The notes: a model not told the origin generated them from the sequence alone. Shown: positions 18,777 to 27,883, numbered from the stretch's first letter. The stretch: DNA of 64,000 nucleotides from Sphingomonas kaistensis (GCF_011927725.1 NZ_JAATJC010000001.1:186001-250000), one strand, 5' to 3'. Made by a program: numbers and translations.

Positions 18777-19636
18777 AGGCCGAGCAGAGTCGCCGCATTG
18801 CCCTTGAGGATCCGGTCGCGAAGCTCGGGCTTGAACCCCGCCTCGTCATAGGCCGCGATCCACTTGTCGGGGGTGATCAGCGGAAAGTCGGACCCGAACA
18901 GGAATTTGTGCCCGAGCTGGCTGTTGGCGTAGCGGATGATCTGCGGCGGGAAATATTTGGGGCTCCAGCCGGACAGGTCGATGAACACGTTCGGCTTGTG
19001 CAGCGCCATCGACAGGCTTTCGTCGGTCCACGGCCAGCCGGGATGGGCCAGGATGATCTTCATTTCCGGGAAGGCCACCGCGACCTCGTCGACCAGCATC
19101 GGCTGCCCGTAGCGCAGGCGGATCCCGCCACCGCCCGGCATGCCGGTGCCCATTCCCGAATGGCCAGTGTGGAAGATCGCCGGCAATTTGTAGTGATTGA
19201 TCAGCTCGTAGAGCGGCCACGCCATCCGGTCGGAGGGATCGAAACCCTGCAGCGGCGGGTGGAACTTGAAGCCCTTCACCCCATGCTTCTCGATGAGGTC
19301 GCGGGCCTCGATCACACCCAGCTTGCCCTTGTGCGGGTCGATCGAGGCGAAGGCCATCATGATGTCGCTGTTGGCGGCAGCGGCCTCCGCAATCTCCTCG
19401 TTGCGGATCCGGCGGATGCCGGTGCCCGCTTCCATGTCGACCGCGAACATGACGAACCCGACCTCGCGCTCGCGATAATGAGCGATGGTTTCGGGGATGG
19501 TCGGGCGGCGGCGGTCGGTCTTGAAATAGCGGGTGCTGGCGTCGAGGAACTCGGCGAAGATAGGGTCTTCGGGGTCGTGGCAGGACACTTCGGCATGGAC
19601 GTGGATGTCGATCGCCTTGAGCCTGGACACGTCCAC
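18773..19636 (-). CDS. Amidohydrolase-2 family metal-dependent hydrolase or decarboxylase
   Basis: 287 residues forming a TIM-barrel amidohydrolase of the ACMSD/LigW/gamma-resorcylate decarboxylase type. Metal ligands expected in the family are visible: IDIHVHAE (H12, H14), a histidine in IFHTGHSG, one in ILAHPGWPW, and the Asp in FGSDFPL. It could decarboxylate or hydrolyse an aromatic or ring-cleavage acid in the cytosol. It is the last gene of the ligV-ferB-ferA operon, 6 bases after ferA, which ties it to hydroxycinnamate catabolism, but no such enzyme is part of the known ferulate route. Substrate unknown. Confidence 0.75.
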   Translation of the reverse strand: MDVSRLKAIDIHVHAEVSCHDPEDPIFAEFLDASTRYFKTDRRRPTIPETIAHYREREVGFVMFAVDMEAGTGIRRIRNEEIAEAAAANSDIMMAFASIDPHKGKLGVIEARDLIEKHGVKGFKFHPPLQGFDPSDRMAWPLYELINHYKLPAIFHTGHSGMGTGMPGGGGIRLRYGQPMLVDEVAVAFPEMKIILAHPGWPWTDESLSMALHKPNVFIDLSGWSPKYFPPQIIRYANSQLGHKFLFGSDFPLITPDKWIAAYDEAGFKPELRDRILKGNAATLLGL

Positions 19637-19642
19637 CTGTCG

Positions 19643-21736
19643 TTACTCCTGTTCCGCGAGGATCAGCGCGTCGAGCGCGACCACGCCTTCGCCCCTGGGG
19701 AAGACGATCACCGGATTGAGGTCGATCTCGCGGATCGACGGCGTCCCCGCCAGCACCCGGCCGAGCGTTTCGATCAGCGCGGCGACCGCTTCGACGTCGA
19801 GCGCAGGGGAGCCGCGATAGCCGTCGAGCAGCGCCCCCTGCTTGAGCGCGCGCAGTTCGGCGACGATCGCCTCGCGCGGGAGGTCGATCGGCAGCAGTCG
19901 CACGTCGTGCAGCAGCTCGGCGGTCACGCCGCCGAAGCCGACCAGAATGACCGGCCCCCATTCGGGATCGTTGCGCGCGCCCACGATCAGCTCGACCCCG
20001 CGCTTGCCCATCGCCTCGACCTGCGCGCCGTCGAGCGCGATCGCAGAGTCATAGGCGGCGACATTGCCGTACAGCCGCTCCCATGCCGCTTCTAGCGACG
20101 CCTCGTCGGCGATCGACAGGATCACGCCGCCGGCATCGCTCTTGTGGCTGAGCGCCGCGGCCTGCGCCTTCAGCGCGATCGGATAGCCGATCTCGCCCGC
20201 GATCTTCACGGCCTCCTCCAGCGAGGCCGCGAAGCCCCCCGGCGGGAACGGAAGTCCGACCGGGCCGAGCAGCCGCTTGGCCGCATATTCGGGCACTACC
20301 CCGCCCGGCACGTCGAGCCGGATCGGTGATGCCGGGGCGCTGCCATGGTCCTGCGCCGCGGCCCTGATGAGGTGGCGCAGCGCGCGGAAGGCGCGGTCGG
20401 GCGACGGGAAATAGGTGACCCCCACCGCGCGCAGCCCGGTGACATAGTCGGCCGGCACCTCGGCGCCCTCGTCCAGCCCGGCGAAGATGATCGGCTTTTC
20501 GGGCGCCAGCGCGGTGATCGCCTCGGTGATCGGCAGGAACTTGCGCGAGGAGGTGGCGGGATCGGTCTGAATAATCCCGAACACCAGCGCGGCAAAGGCG
20601 TCGTCGGCCAGCAGGGGGATCAACGTCCGGCGGTAAAGGTCGGGATCGACCAGCGCCTGCGCGGTCAGGTCCATCGGGTTGGACACCGGGATGAAATCGG
20701 GAATGGCGCCGCGCAGCGCGTCGGCGGTGGCGCCCGACATCGGCGGCAGGTCGAGCCCGATCTGCTCGGCAAGGTCGAGCGTCAGTGCCTTGAAGGCGCC
20801 GCTCTCCGTCAGCACCGCAGTGCCCCCGGCCCTGACCTTGCCTGCGCGGACCGCAAGTTCGGTGACGTCGCCCAGCGCCTCGAGGCTGTCGACCAGGATG
20901 GCGCCGGCGCGGGTCACCTTGGCCTTCATCAGCTGCCAGTCGCCGGCCATCGCCCCGGTGTGGGTCGCGGCGCTTTCCCGCGCGGCGCTGGAAGTGCCGG
21001 GGTGGAGGAGGACGATCGGCTTGCCGATGTCGCGGGCGCGTTCGACCAGGCAGAGGAAGCGGGCCGGCTGGCGGAACTGCTCCACGATCATCGCAATCGC
21101 CTGCGTCCCGGAGTCGCCGAGCAGATGCTCGACATAATCCTCGACGCCCGACGCCGCCTCGTTGCCGGTCGAGACCGACAGGGTCAGCGCGAGGTCCTTG
21201 GCCATCAGGGTAGTGCCGAGCACCACCGCCATCGCGCCCGACTGGCTGACGATCGCCACCGCCGGCTTGTTCTCGGTGGCCAGCACCGGCGCCTCGATGA
21301 AGGTCAGCGGCACGCCCGCGGCATAATTGACCAGCCCGAGGCAGTTCGGGCCGAGCACGATCATGTCATGGTCGCGGGCGATCCGCGCCACCTCCGCCTG
21401 CGCCGCAAGCCCCTCGTCACCGCCCTCGGCGAACCCGGCGGAAAAGATGATCGCAGCACCGGCCTTGCGCGCGGCAAGCTCGCGCACCGCGGGAAGCACC
21501 GCCGGCCCGGGGATCGCAAGCACCGCGACATCGACGCCCTCGGGCAGGTCCGTGATCGATGGCAGGCAGGGCCGCCCGTCGATTTCGCTCCGCTTGGGAT
21601 TGATGAGGTGGACCGCGCCGGAAAAGCCGTGGCGGTCGAGGTTGCGCATCACCGAATTGCCAAGCGCGCCAAGCGTCGGCGACGCCCCGACGATCGCCAC
21701 GGAACGAGGGGTAATCAGGCGGGAAAGATCGGGCAT
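19643..21736 (-). CDS. ferA: Feruloyl-CoA synthetase, ADP-forming acyl-CoA synthetase type
   Basis: 697 residues in the fused ADP-forming acyl-CoA synthetase layout: an N-terminal CoA-binding Rossmann domain (ITPRSVAIVGASPTLGALGNSVMRNL, to about 130), a succinyl-CoA-ligase-like domain with the active-site His in AATHTGAMAGDWQLMK, and a C-terminal ATP-grasp domain (YPIALKAQAAALSHKSDAGGVIL, GVELIVGARNDPEWGPVILVGFGG, ending EIDLNPVIVF). SYK-6 FerA, which activates ferulate, coumarate and related acids to CoA thioesters, is of this class. ferB directly upstream supports the assignment. The generic acyl-CoA ligase of unrelated substrate is the main alternative. Confidence 0.85.
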   Translation of the reverse strand: MPDLSRLITPRSVAIVGASPTLGALGNSVMRNLDRHGFSGAVHLINPKRSEIDGRPCLPSITDLPEGVDVAVLAIPGPAVLPAVRELAARKAGAAIIFSAGFAEGGDEGLAAQAEVARIARDHDMIVLGPNCLGLVNYAAGVPLTFIEAPVLATENKPAVAIVSQSGAMAVVLGTTLMAKDLALTLSVSTGNEAASGVEDYVEHLLGDSGTQAIAMIVEQFRQPARFLCLVERARDIGKPIVLLHPGTSSAARESAATHTGAMAGDWQLMKAKVTRAGAILVDSLEALGDVTELAVRAGKVRAGGTAVLTESGAFKALTLDLAEQIGLDLPPMSGATADALRGAIPDFIPVSNPMDLTAQALVDPDLYRRTLIPLLADDAFAALVFGIIQTDPATSSRKFLPITEAITALAPEKPIIFAGLDEGAEVPADYVTGLRAVGVTYFPSPDRAFRALRHLIRAAAQDHGSAPASPIRLDVPGGVVPEYAAKRLLGPVGLPFPPGGFAASLEEAVKIAGEIGYPIALKAQAAALSHKSDAGGVILSIADEASLEAAWERLYGNVAAYDSAIALDGAQVEAMGKRGVELIVGARNDPEWGPVILVGFGGVTAELLHDVRLLPIDLPREAIVAELRALKQGALLDGYRGSPALDVEAVAALIETLGRVLAGTPSIREIDLNPVIVFPRGEGVVALDALILAEQE

Positions 21737-21772
21737 CGGCGGGTCCGGCTGCGAAAGGCGTGAAAGGACGAA

Positions 21773-21797
21773 CCGCCCCGGATCCGATCCGGGGCGG
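21773..21797. other. Intercistronic hairpin between ferB and ferA
   Basis: CCGCCCCGGAT and ATCCGGGGCGG form a perfect 11-base stem with a 3-base loop in the 68-base gap between ferB and ferA. There is no T-run, so it is more likely an mRNA processing or stability element setting the ferB:ferA ratio than a terminator. Confidence 0.6.
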
Positions 21798-21804
21798 CAG
21801 GGGA

Positions 21805-22641
21805 TCAGGAAGCGACCCGATCCTTGTCGTAGGCGCCGAGCCCCGGCTTGTAGCTCTTCTCGTCGATGAACTGGCGAATGCCTTCCTTGCGGCCTTCATT
21901 GTCGTAGCTGTTGGCCGCTTCCTGCGCGCGGACGAGATAATCCTCGGCCTCGTCATAGGTCATGGTGCCGACCCGCTTCATCGCATCCTTGGTCGCCTTC
22001 AGCGCCACCGGGTTCTTCTCCAGCAGCACGCGGGCGACTTCGCTCACCCGGTCCTTGAGCTGGGCAAGCGGCAGCGCCTCGTTGACCAGGCCCCAGGCCT
22101 CGGCGGTCTTGCCGTCGATATTCTCGCCCATCATCGCGTGATACATCGCCTTGCGCAGCGGCATCAGTTCGTGCGCCACCTTGGTCGCTCCGCCGCCGGG
22201 CAGGATGCCCCAGTTGATCTCGGACAGGCCGAACTTGGCTTCCTCTGCCGCAAAGGCGAGGTCGCAGGCGAACAGCGGGCCGTAACCGCCGCCGAAGCAC
22301 CAGCCGTTGACCATCGCGATGGTCGGCTTCTGGTACCAGCGCAGGCGCCGCCACCAGCCATAGCTTTCGCGCTGCGCCTTGCGGGTGCCGGCAAGGCCGT
22401 CCTTCTCGGTCTCGCGGAAATATTCCTTGAGATCCATGCCCGCGCTCCACGCCTGTCCTTCGCCCGACAGCACCAGCACGCCGACGTCGGAACGGAATTC
22501 GAGCAGGTCGAGCACCTCCATCATGTCGCGGTTGAGCGTCGGGCTCATCGCATTGCGCTTGTCCGGGCGGTTGAACCGCACCCAGGCGATCCGGTCGACG
22601 ACATCATAGGCGACAACGCCGTTGCTGCTGGTCTCGCTCAT
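21805..22641 (-). CDS. ferB: Feruloyl-CoA (p-hydroxycinnamoyl-CoA) hydratase/lyase
   Basis: 278 residues starting MSETSSNGVVAYDVVDRIAWVRFNRPDKRN, a crotonase-fold enzyme. The block MVNGWCFGGGYGPLFACDLAFA followed by FGLSEINWGILPGGG is characteristic of hydroxycinnamoyl-CoA hydratase/lyase, as in the Pseudomonas enzyme; the Glu in SEINWG is the expected catalytic residue. It hydrates feruloyl-CoA and splits it to vanillin and acetyl-CoA. GAGGAAAG lies upstream of the ATG. It sits between ligV (upstream) and ferA (downstream) on the same strand. Confidence 0.9.
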   Translation of the reverse strand: MSETSSNGVVAYDVVDRIAWVRFNRPDKRNAMSPTLNRDMMEVLDLLEFRSDVGVLVLSGEGQAWSAGMDLKEYFRETEKDGLAGTRKAQRESYGWWRRLRWYQKPTIAMVNGWCFGGGYGPLFACDLAFAAEEAKFGLSEINWGILPGGGATKVAHELMPLRKAMYHAMMGENIDGKTAEAWGLVNEALPLAQLKDRVSEVARVLLEKNPVALKATKDAMKRVGTMTYDEAEDYLVRAQEAANSYDNEGRKEGIRQFIDEKSYKPGLGAYDKDRVAS

Positions 22642-22702
22642 CTTTGTCTTTCCTCGTCGGCGCGTGGGCGCGCTCGTTATGCGGTTTGAAGCGGGAGGCC
22701 GC

Positions 22703-24124
22703 TCAGATCGGATAATGGCCGGGCTGGGTTTCGATCGTGATCCAGCGCAGTTCGGTGAAGGCGTCGACGCCGGCCTTGCCGCCGAAGCGGCCGTAGCCCG
22801 AGGCCTTGACCCCGCCGAACGGCATCTGCGCCTCGTCGTGCACGGTCGGCCCGTTGATGTGGCAGATGCCCGACTTGATCTGCCGCGCGACCTTGAGGCC
22901 GCGGGCGGTGTCGCGGGTGAAGACCGAGGCCGAGAGGCCATATTCGGTGTCGTTGGCAAGCTCGATCGCATGCGCTTCGTCGCGGGCGCGGATGATGCCG
23001 ACCACCGGGCCGAAGCTTTCGTGGCGGAACAGCTTCATCTCGGGCGTGACCTTGTCGACCACGTGCGCGGGCATCAGAACGCCATTCGCCTCGCCGCCGG
23101 TGACCTGCACCGCGCCCTCGGCCACCGCGTCGGCGACCAGCGAAGCGCACCAGTCGACCGCCTTGCGATCGACCACCGCGCCCAATGGAGTCTTGCCCTC
23201 GCGCGGATCGCCGACCGCCATGGTCTTCACCTTGGCGCCGAACTTCTCGACAAAGGCGTCGGCGACGCTGTCGACGACGATGATCCGCTCGGTCGACATG
23301 CAGATCTGGCCCTGGTTCATGAACGCCCCGAACGCCGCCGCCTTGACTGCCTCGTCGAGGTCGGCGTCCTCCAGCACGATCAACGGCGCCTTGCCGCCGA
23401 GCTCGAGCAGCACGGGCTTCAGATGCTCCGCCGCGCGCTTGGCGATGATCTTGCCGACGTTGGTCGAGCCGGTGAAGTTGATCCGGCGGACTTGCGGATG
23501 GTCGATCAGCGCGCCGACGATTTCGGCCGCATCCTCGGGAGCGTTGGTGACGATCGACACCGCGCCGGCCGGCAGCGCCTCATTGAAGGCTTCGGCGATG
23601 AGGCTGTGGGTGCGCGGGCATTGCTCGCTGGCCTTGAACACGACGGTGTTGCCGCACGCCAGCGGCACCGCCACCGCGCGCACGCCAAGAATGATCGGGG
23701 CGTTCCACGGGGCGATGCCGAGCATCACGCCAACCGGTTCGCGCAGCGCCATGGCGATGCAGCCCGGCTTGTCCGAGGGGATCACCTCGCCGCCGATCTG
23801 GGTGGTCAACGCCGCAGCCTCGCGGACCATGCCGACCGCCAGCATCAGGTTGAAGCGGGCCCAGCCCTCGGTTGCGCCGATCTCGCCCATCATCGCGTCG
23901 ACGAACTGGTCGGCCTTGGCGGCAAGCGCGTCGGCGGCGGCGTTGAGCTTGGCGCGGCGGGCGTTGGGACCGAGCGCGGACCATTCGGGGAATGCCGCAG
24001 CAGCCGCGTCCACCGCGGCATTGGCCTGTTCGACGCCGAATGCGGGGGCGGTGGTGGCGGTCTCCCCGGTCACCGGGTTGAGCCTGGTAAAGCTGCGATC
24101 GCTCGCCTGCGCTGCGGTAGCCAT
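22703..24124 (-). CDS. ligV: Vanillin dehydrogenase (aldehyde dehydrogenase)
   Basis: 473 residues of an NAD(P)-dependent aldehyde dehydrogenase. The cofactor region is INFTGSTNVGKII, the catalytic Glu lies in LLELGGKAPLIV and the catalytic Cys in MNQGQICMSTERI; the end GYGRFGGKAGVDAFTELRW is typical of the salicylaldehyde/vanillin dehydrogenase group. It oxidises vanillin to vanillate (and probably 4-hydroxybenzaldehyde to 4-hydroxybenzoate), the product of FerB. AGGAGG stands 5 bases before the ATG. First gene of the hydroxycinnamate operon, just behind a candidate promoter and operator. Confidence 0.88.
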   Translation of the reverse strand: MATAAQASDRSFTRLNPVTGETATTAPAFGVEQANAAVDAAAAAFPEWSALGPNARRAKLNAAADALAAKADQFVDAMMGEIGATEGWARFNLMLAVGMVREAAALTTQIGGEVIPSDKPGCIAMALREPVGVMLGIAPWNAPIILGVRAVAVPLACGNTVVFKASEQCPRTHSLIAEAFNEALPAGAVSIVTNAPEDAAEIVGALIDHPQVRRINFTGSTNVGKIIAKRAAEHLKPVLLELGGKAPLIVLEDADLDEAVKAAAFGAFMNQGQICMSTERIIVVDSVADAFVEKFGAKVKTMAVGDPREGKTPLGAVVDRKAVDWCASLVADAVAEGAVQVTGGEANGVLMPAHVVDKVTPEMKLFRHESFGPVVGIIRARDEAHAIELANDTEYGLSASVFTRDTARGLKVARQIKSGICHINGPTVHDEAQMPFGGVKASGYGRFGGKAGVDAFTELRWITIETQPGHYPI

Positions 24125-24142
24125 AGTTCCTCCTCAAGAACT

Positions 24143-24183
24143 GTTATGCAATATAACCTAAACACCAATTTTCGGGTGGTCAA
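24143..24183 (-). promoter_or_regulatory. Candidate promoter and operator of the ligV-ferB-ferA operon
   Basis: On the minus strand TTGACC (24183-24178) and TAGGTT (24160-24155) are 17 bases apart and could be -35 and -10 boxes. Overlapping the -10 is the dyad GTTATGCAATATAAC (24143-24157) with 5-base arms, a good place for a MarR-type repressor such as FerC. The -35 overlaps the stop of the upstream PrpD gene. Confidence 0.45.
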
Positions 24184-25529
24184 TCGAACAATTCGGCAAT
24201 CGCCGTCTGCGGAGCGCCGCCGAGCAGGGCCGCGCAGAAATCTGCCGACCGGGTGGCCGACCACGGCTCCGATGCCAAGGCGGCACAAGCGGCGAATTTG
24301 GCTTCGAGATCGTCGTCGCTCAAGGGCCGGCGCGGGTCGCCTGCGGCAATCGCGATCTCGGCCCTGGCTTTCCGGCCATCGCGAAGGTGGATGGTCAGCG
24401 ATCCCGACGCGGCCTGCTCCCGTCCCCATGCAGGATTTGGCCGTTCGCCGACCTTGCCCGCAAGCTCGCGAATCGCGGGATCGGCGAGGCGTTCGGGAAG
24501 AAAGCTCAGCAGGCCCACCTCGCCGTGCAGCAGCGCGGTGGCGACGGTGAACGGGATGCTGAACTTGGCGTCGCCGGGATGCTTCGGATCGTGGCGCATC
24601 AGCATGGCCTGGATCGGCCCGGTTTCCGCCTCGATTCGGTCGATGTCGCCCGCTTCGATCGCGTTCCGAACTTGCAGCGCCGCCTCGATATACGGATGCG
24701 TTCCGCGGCAGCTCGGCCACGGCTTGAAACTCATTTCCTCGCCAAGGAACCGCTCGCCAAGCCGGTCGAGCAGCGCTGACCCCGGACCGCCGCCGCCGTA
24801 AACGGCGAAGAAGCCCGCGCGGCCTTCGAGCGGTTGGGCGAACGCGCCTGCACCGCCCGCAGCCAGCAGCGTCGCGTCCACCGCGCCGCGCGCAGCAAAC
24901 GCCTCCCGCACCCCGCGGATGGGAGAGCCCGCATCATATTTGATCTCGCCCGGAAACGCGCCCTGCAGCATCGCCAGTCCCATCGCGGCGCGGATGCCGT
25001 CGTCGTCCAGCCCGAGGAAGCGCGCGCAGGCCGCTGCGCCGGCGAGGAGGTTGACCAGCGGCGGCGGATACCAGCCGCCCTCCTCGAAAGGCCGGGCTGG
25101 CGCCAGCGACAGCCGGCAGGCCAGATCGCCGCCCAGCGCCAGCGCATCGAGCAGCTCGCCCAGCGTCGCCTCGCGCCGCGCAGACGCCAGCGCGAGCAGC
25201 GCCGGAACCAGCGCGGCGTGGGGGTGTGCGGGGCCGGCGTCGAAGGTGTCGCCATAATCCAGCGCATGCGCCAGCGCACCATTGGCGAGCGCGGCCCGCG
25301 ACACGCTGCTGGTCCGCCGCGATCCGATCAGCCGGGCCGGACCAGCTTCGGATTCGGCCAATCGGCGATAGGGAAGGACGTCCTCGCTGAGGCCGGTCGC
25401 CCCAAGCATCACGCCATAGGCGTCGAGCAGGGCGCGGCGGGCGGCCCGGATGGCGGAGCGCGGAAGCCGTTCGCCCGGCATCGCCATATGCGCCGCAATT
25501 TCGTCCGAGATTGCTTTACCGGAAAACAT
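24180..25529 (-). CDS. MmgE/PrpD family protein
   Basis: From the ATG at 25529 the protein has 449 residues, the usual PrpD length. Family signatures are AARRALLDAYGVMLGAT, GALAHALDYGDTFDAGPAHPHAALVPALLAL, and FKPWPSCRGTHPYIEAAL. Members dehydrate 2-methylcitrate, decarboxylate aconitate, or epimerise iminodisuccinate, so the reaction here cannot be fixed. An in-frame ATG further upstream arises because a LacI-type operator contains ATGAAAG and would cover the promoter; it was rejected. It is divergent from an esterase gene that shares the same operator and lies 55 bases before ligV. Confidence 0.8.
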   Translation of the reverse strand: MFSGKAISDEIAAHMAMPGERLPRSAIRAARRALLDAYGVMLGATGLSEDVLPYRRLAESEAGPARLIGSRRTSSVSRAALANGALAHALDYGDTFDAGPAHPHAALVPALLALASARREATLGELLDALALGGDLACRLSLAPARPFEEGGWYPPPLVNLLAGAAACARFLGLDDDGIRAAMGLAMLQGAFPGEIKYDAGSPIRGVREAFAARGAVDATLLAAGGAGAFAQPLEGRAGFFAVYGGGGPGSALLDRLGERFLGEEMSFKPWPSCRGTHPYIEAALQVRNAIEAGDIDRIEAETGPIQAMLMRHDPKHPGDAKFSIPFTVATALLHGEVGLLSFLPERLADPAIRELAGKVGERPNPAWGREQAASGSLTIHLRDGRKARAEIAIAAGDPRRPLSDDDLEAKFAACAALASEPWSATRSADFCAALLGGAPQTAIAELFD

Positions 25530-25531
25530 TC

Positions 25532-25546
25532 TTGCAAGGGCTTTCA
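25532..25546. promoter_or_regulatory. LacI-family operator candidate, PrpD/esterase divergent promoter
   Basis: TTGCAAGGGCTTTCA differs at only one base from TTGCAAGCGCTTTCA at 27884-27898, in front of the lacI-type gene and the P450 operon. It lies 3 bases upstream of the PrpD start and 47 bases upstream of the esterase start, so binding could block both. Confidence 0.65.
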
Positions 25547-25593
25547 TCAGCGCTACGAAAGAAGCAAGCGAAAAGCCGATGGAGGTTCGTACC

Positions 25594-26853
25594 ATGGTGT
25601 CCTGGCTGGCGCTCGCCGCCGTTTCCGCGCACGTCGCGCCCGCCGCAGCCGTTGCTCCCACCGCCGTCTACAGCCTCGACGAGCGCACCCGCTGGGCGGC
25701 CGCCATGCCGCCGCGCTGGAATGGCACGCTGCTGCTCTACAGCCGCGGATATTCGCCCTCCCCCGGCAAGCCCGAGCCCGGTTCGCCCGGGCAGCGCCAG
25801 GCCCTGCTCGACGCCGGTTATGCGATCGCCGCCTCCGATTATGGCAGCGGCGGCTGGGCCGTGGAGCAGGCGGTTCCGGCGCAGCGGCGGACCATCGCCG
25901 CCTTTGCCGCCCGCTACGGCAAGCCGCGCCGGGTGATCGCCTGGGGCAGCTCGATGGGCGGGCTCGTCACCACCGCATTGGCCGAGCAGCCGGGCAGCGG
26001 CATCGACGGGGCGCTGGCGGTCTGCGCGTCAATCGGCGGGTCGCTCGGCATGATGAACATGGCGCTGAACGGGGCCTATGCCTTCCGCACCCTGGTCGCA
26101 CCGAACGCGGGGATCCAGCTGGTCGGAATCAAGGACGATCGCGCCAACGGACAACGAGTTGCGGGCGCACTCGCCGAGGCCGTGAAGAGTCCCGGCGGAA
26201 GGGCGCGAGTCGCGCTGGCCGGAGTGCTGGCTGGCATCCCGTCATGGACCAGCCCCGACAACCCGCGTCCGGCCGAGAGCGACTTTGACGCGCAGGCAGA
26301 CGAAATCTCGCGCTCGTTCGTGATGGGTGTGTTCCTGCCCCGTAGCGACCAGGAGCAGCGCGCCGGCGGCGTCTTTTCGTGGAACGACGGCGTCGACTAT
26401 CGCCAGCAGCTTGCCGCCTCGGGACGCCGCCCGCTGGTCGAGGCGCTGTATCGCAAGGCCGGGCTCGACCTCGACCGGGACCTCGCCACCCTCAATCGCG
26501 GCGAACGAGTCCGCGCCGCGCCGGCCGCGGTGGCCTACATGCGCGCCCATTATGCGCCGAACGCGCGCCCGCTGGTGCCGCTGGTCGCGCTGCAGACGGT
26601 CGGCGACGGGCTGACTTCCCCCACCATGCAGCGCGCCTATGCCGATGCGGCCGGAGCAGCGCGGGTGCGCAGCCTGTTCGTCGAGCGCGCCGGTCATTGC
26701 ACCGCGCCCGCAACCGCCGTCCTGGCCGCGATCCGGATGGTCGAGGCGCGGGTCGCCACCGGCCGCTGGTCACCGCCCGCGCCGGGCGTCTTCACCGCTT
26801 ACCGGCCAAGCCCGATGCTGCGTTCCTGCTTCCGCAACCGCCGCTGCAGCTAG
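25594..26853 (+). CDS. Exported alpha/beta hydrolase
   Basis: 419 residues from the ATG at 25594, with GGAGG 8 bases upstream; a signal peptide ends about AAVAPT. The nucleophile elbow is WGSSMGG (G-S-S-M-G-G). Other features are YAIAASDYGSGGWAVEQA and, near the C-terminus, the probable catalytic His in VERAGHCTA. The lid region between is long and variable. It probably hydrolyses an ester in the periplasm, perhaps the same class of compound as the tannase-like enzyme downstream. LacI-type site upstream; stop shared as CTAG with the lacI-type gene. Confidence 0.75.
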   Translation: MVSWLALAAVSAHVAPAAAVAPTAVYSLDERTRWAAAMPPRWNGTLLLYSRGYSPSPGKPEPGSPGQRQALLDAGYAIAASDYGSGGWAVEQAVPAQRRTIAAFAARYGKPRRVIAWGSSMGGLVTTALAEQPGSGIDGALAVCASIGGSLGMMNMALNGAYAFRTLVAPNAGIQLVGIKDDRANGQRVAGALAEAVKSPGGRARVALAGVLAGIPSWTSPDNPRPAESDFDAQADEISRSFVMGVFLPRSDQEQRAGGVFSWNDGVDYRQQLAASGRRPLVEALYRKAGLDLDRDLATLNRGERVRAAPAAVAYMRAHYAPNARPLVPLVALQTVGDGLTSPTMQRAYADAAGAARVRSLFVERAGHCTAPATAVLAAIRMVEARVATGRWSPPAPGVFTAYRPSPMLRSCFRNRRCS

Positions 26854-27842
26854 GCGCTTTCGCGGGCGATCACCCGGAAGCCCACGTCGATCATCGTATC
26901 GAACGGCTCGCCCGCCGCGCGGGCCCGGAGCGCGCGCAGCACTTCGCGGGCGATCCGTGCGCCGTCGACGTCGACCGAGGTGATGGTCGGCCGCATGTCG
27001 CCGGCCATGCGCAGGTTGCCGAAGCCGACCACCGCAAGCTGATCGGGAACGCGCACGCCCGCGGCATTCGCTTCGACGATCAGCCCCTGTGCGATCCAGT
27101 CCGACCCGCACACCACCACGTCGGGCTGCTCGGGCAGATCGGCGAGCGCGCGGAACGACAGCCGGCCCTGGCCGAAGTGGCTCGGCACATTGACCTCCAT
27201 CCGGGTCGGCGACGGCCCTCCGTCATGTACCCAGCGGGTGGTGAAGCCGGTCGCGCGGCGCTCGGCGCGGGTCGAGCGCGGCACCACCAGATGCGGGCGG
27301 CGATAGCCCCGGGCGCGCAGGAACCGCGCCAGTTCCTCCCCGACCGCCCGGTGCGAGAAGCCGACCGCGATATCGATCGGGTCCTCGGGCATGCCCCAGG
27401 TTTCGACCACCGTGATCCCGGCCGAGCGCAGGCGCTGGCGGGTCTCGGGCTCGGACACGATCCCGGTCAGGATGATCGCGTCGACCCGGCGGGCGAGCGC
27501 CATGTTAATCTCGCGCGTCAGGCCGCGATTGTCGGCCCCGGTCAACGCCAGCATCACGCTGTTGCCGTCGCTCGCCAGCTCCTCGATCATCGCTTCGACC
27601 GTGTCGTTGAAGATCGATTGCGCGATGTCGGGCACCAGCGCGGCGATGATCCGGCTGCGGCTGGTCGCAAGCGCTCCGGCCGCGAGGTTCTGGACATAGC
27701 CGGTCGCCTCGATCGCCTCGCGGATCCGGACCCCGGTCGCCGAAGCCACCACCGCCGGATTGTTGAGGAAGCGCGACACGGTCGCGGCCGACACGCCGGC
27801 CATGGCGGCGACATCGTCGAGACGGGGGTTGCGGTTCGCCAT
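26850..27842 (-). CDS. LacI/GalR-family transcriptional regulator
   Basis: 330 residues starting MANRNPRLDDVAAMAGVSAATVSRFLNNPAVV, a textbook LacI helix-turn-helix and hinge, followed by a periplasmic-binding-protein-like effector domain (IIAALVPDIAQSIFNDTVEAMIEEL ... VGFGNLRMAGDMRPTITSVDVDGARIARE). A longer open frame reaching 27899 only reflects the operator sequence (ATGAAAGCGCTTGCAAG) and is not used. It would repress itself, the P450 operon and probably the other genes with this site. LacI-type regulators usually sense sugars, so the effector may be a glycoside or sugar ester of an aromatic acid; that is inference. Confidence 0.88.
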   Translation of the reverse strand: MANRNPRLDDVAAMAGVSAATVSRFLNNPAVVASATGVRIREAIEATGYVQNLAAGALATSRSRIIAALVPDIAQSIFNDTVEAMIEELASDGNSVMLALTGADNRGLTREINMALARRVDAIILTGIVSEPETRQRLRSAGITVVETWGMPEDPIDIAVGFSHRAVGEELARFLRARGYRRPHLVVPRSTRAERRATGFTTRWVHDGGPSPTRMEVNVPSHFGQGRLSFRALADLPEQPDVVVCGSDWIAQGLIVEANAAGVRVPDQLAVVGFGNLRMAGDMRPTITSVDVDGARIAREVLRALRARAAGEPFDTMIDVGFRVIARESA

Positions 27843-27883
27843 GCTTCCGTTCTGGCGCAAAACCGGGCTCGCTGCAAAAGTGC

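Noticed and set aside
25529..25661. N-terminal extension of the PrpD protein upstream of 25529
   Set aside because: It runs across the LacI-type operator and the divergent esterase promoter, and gives a protein longer than the family norm.
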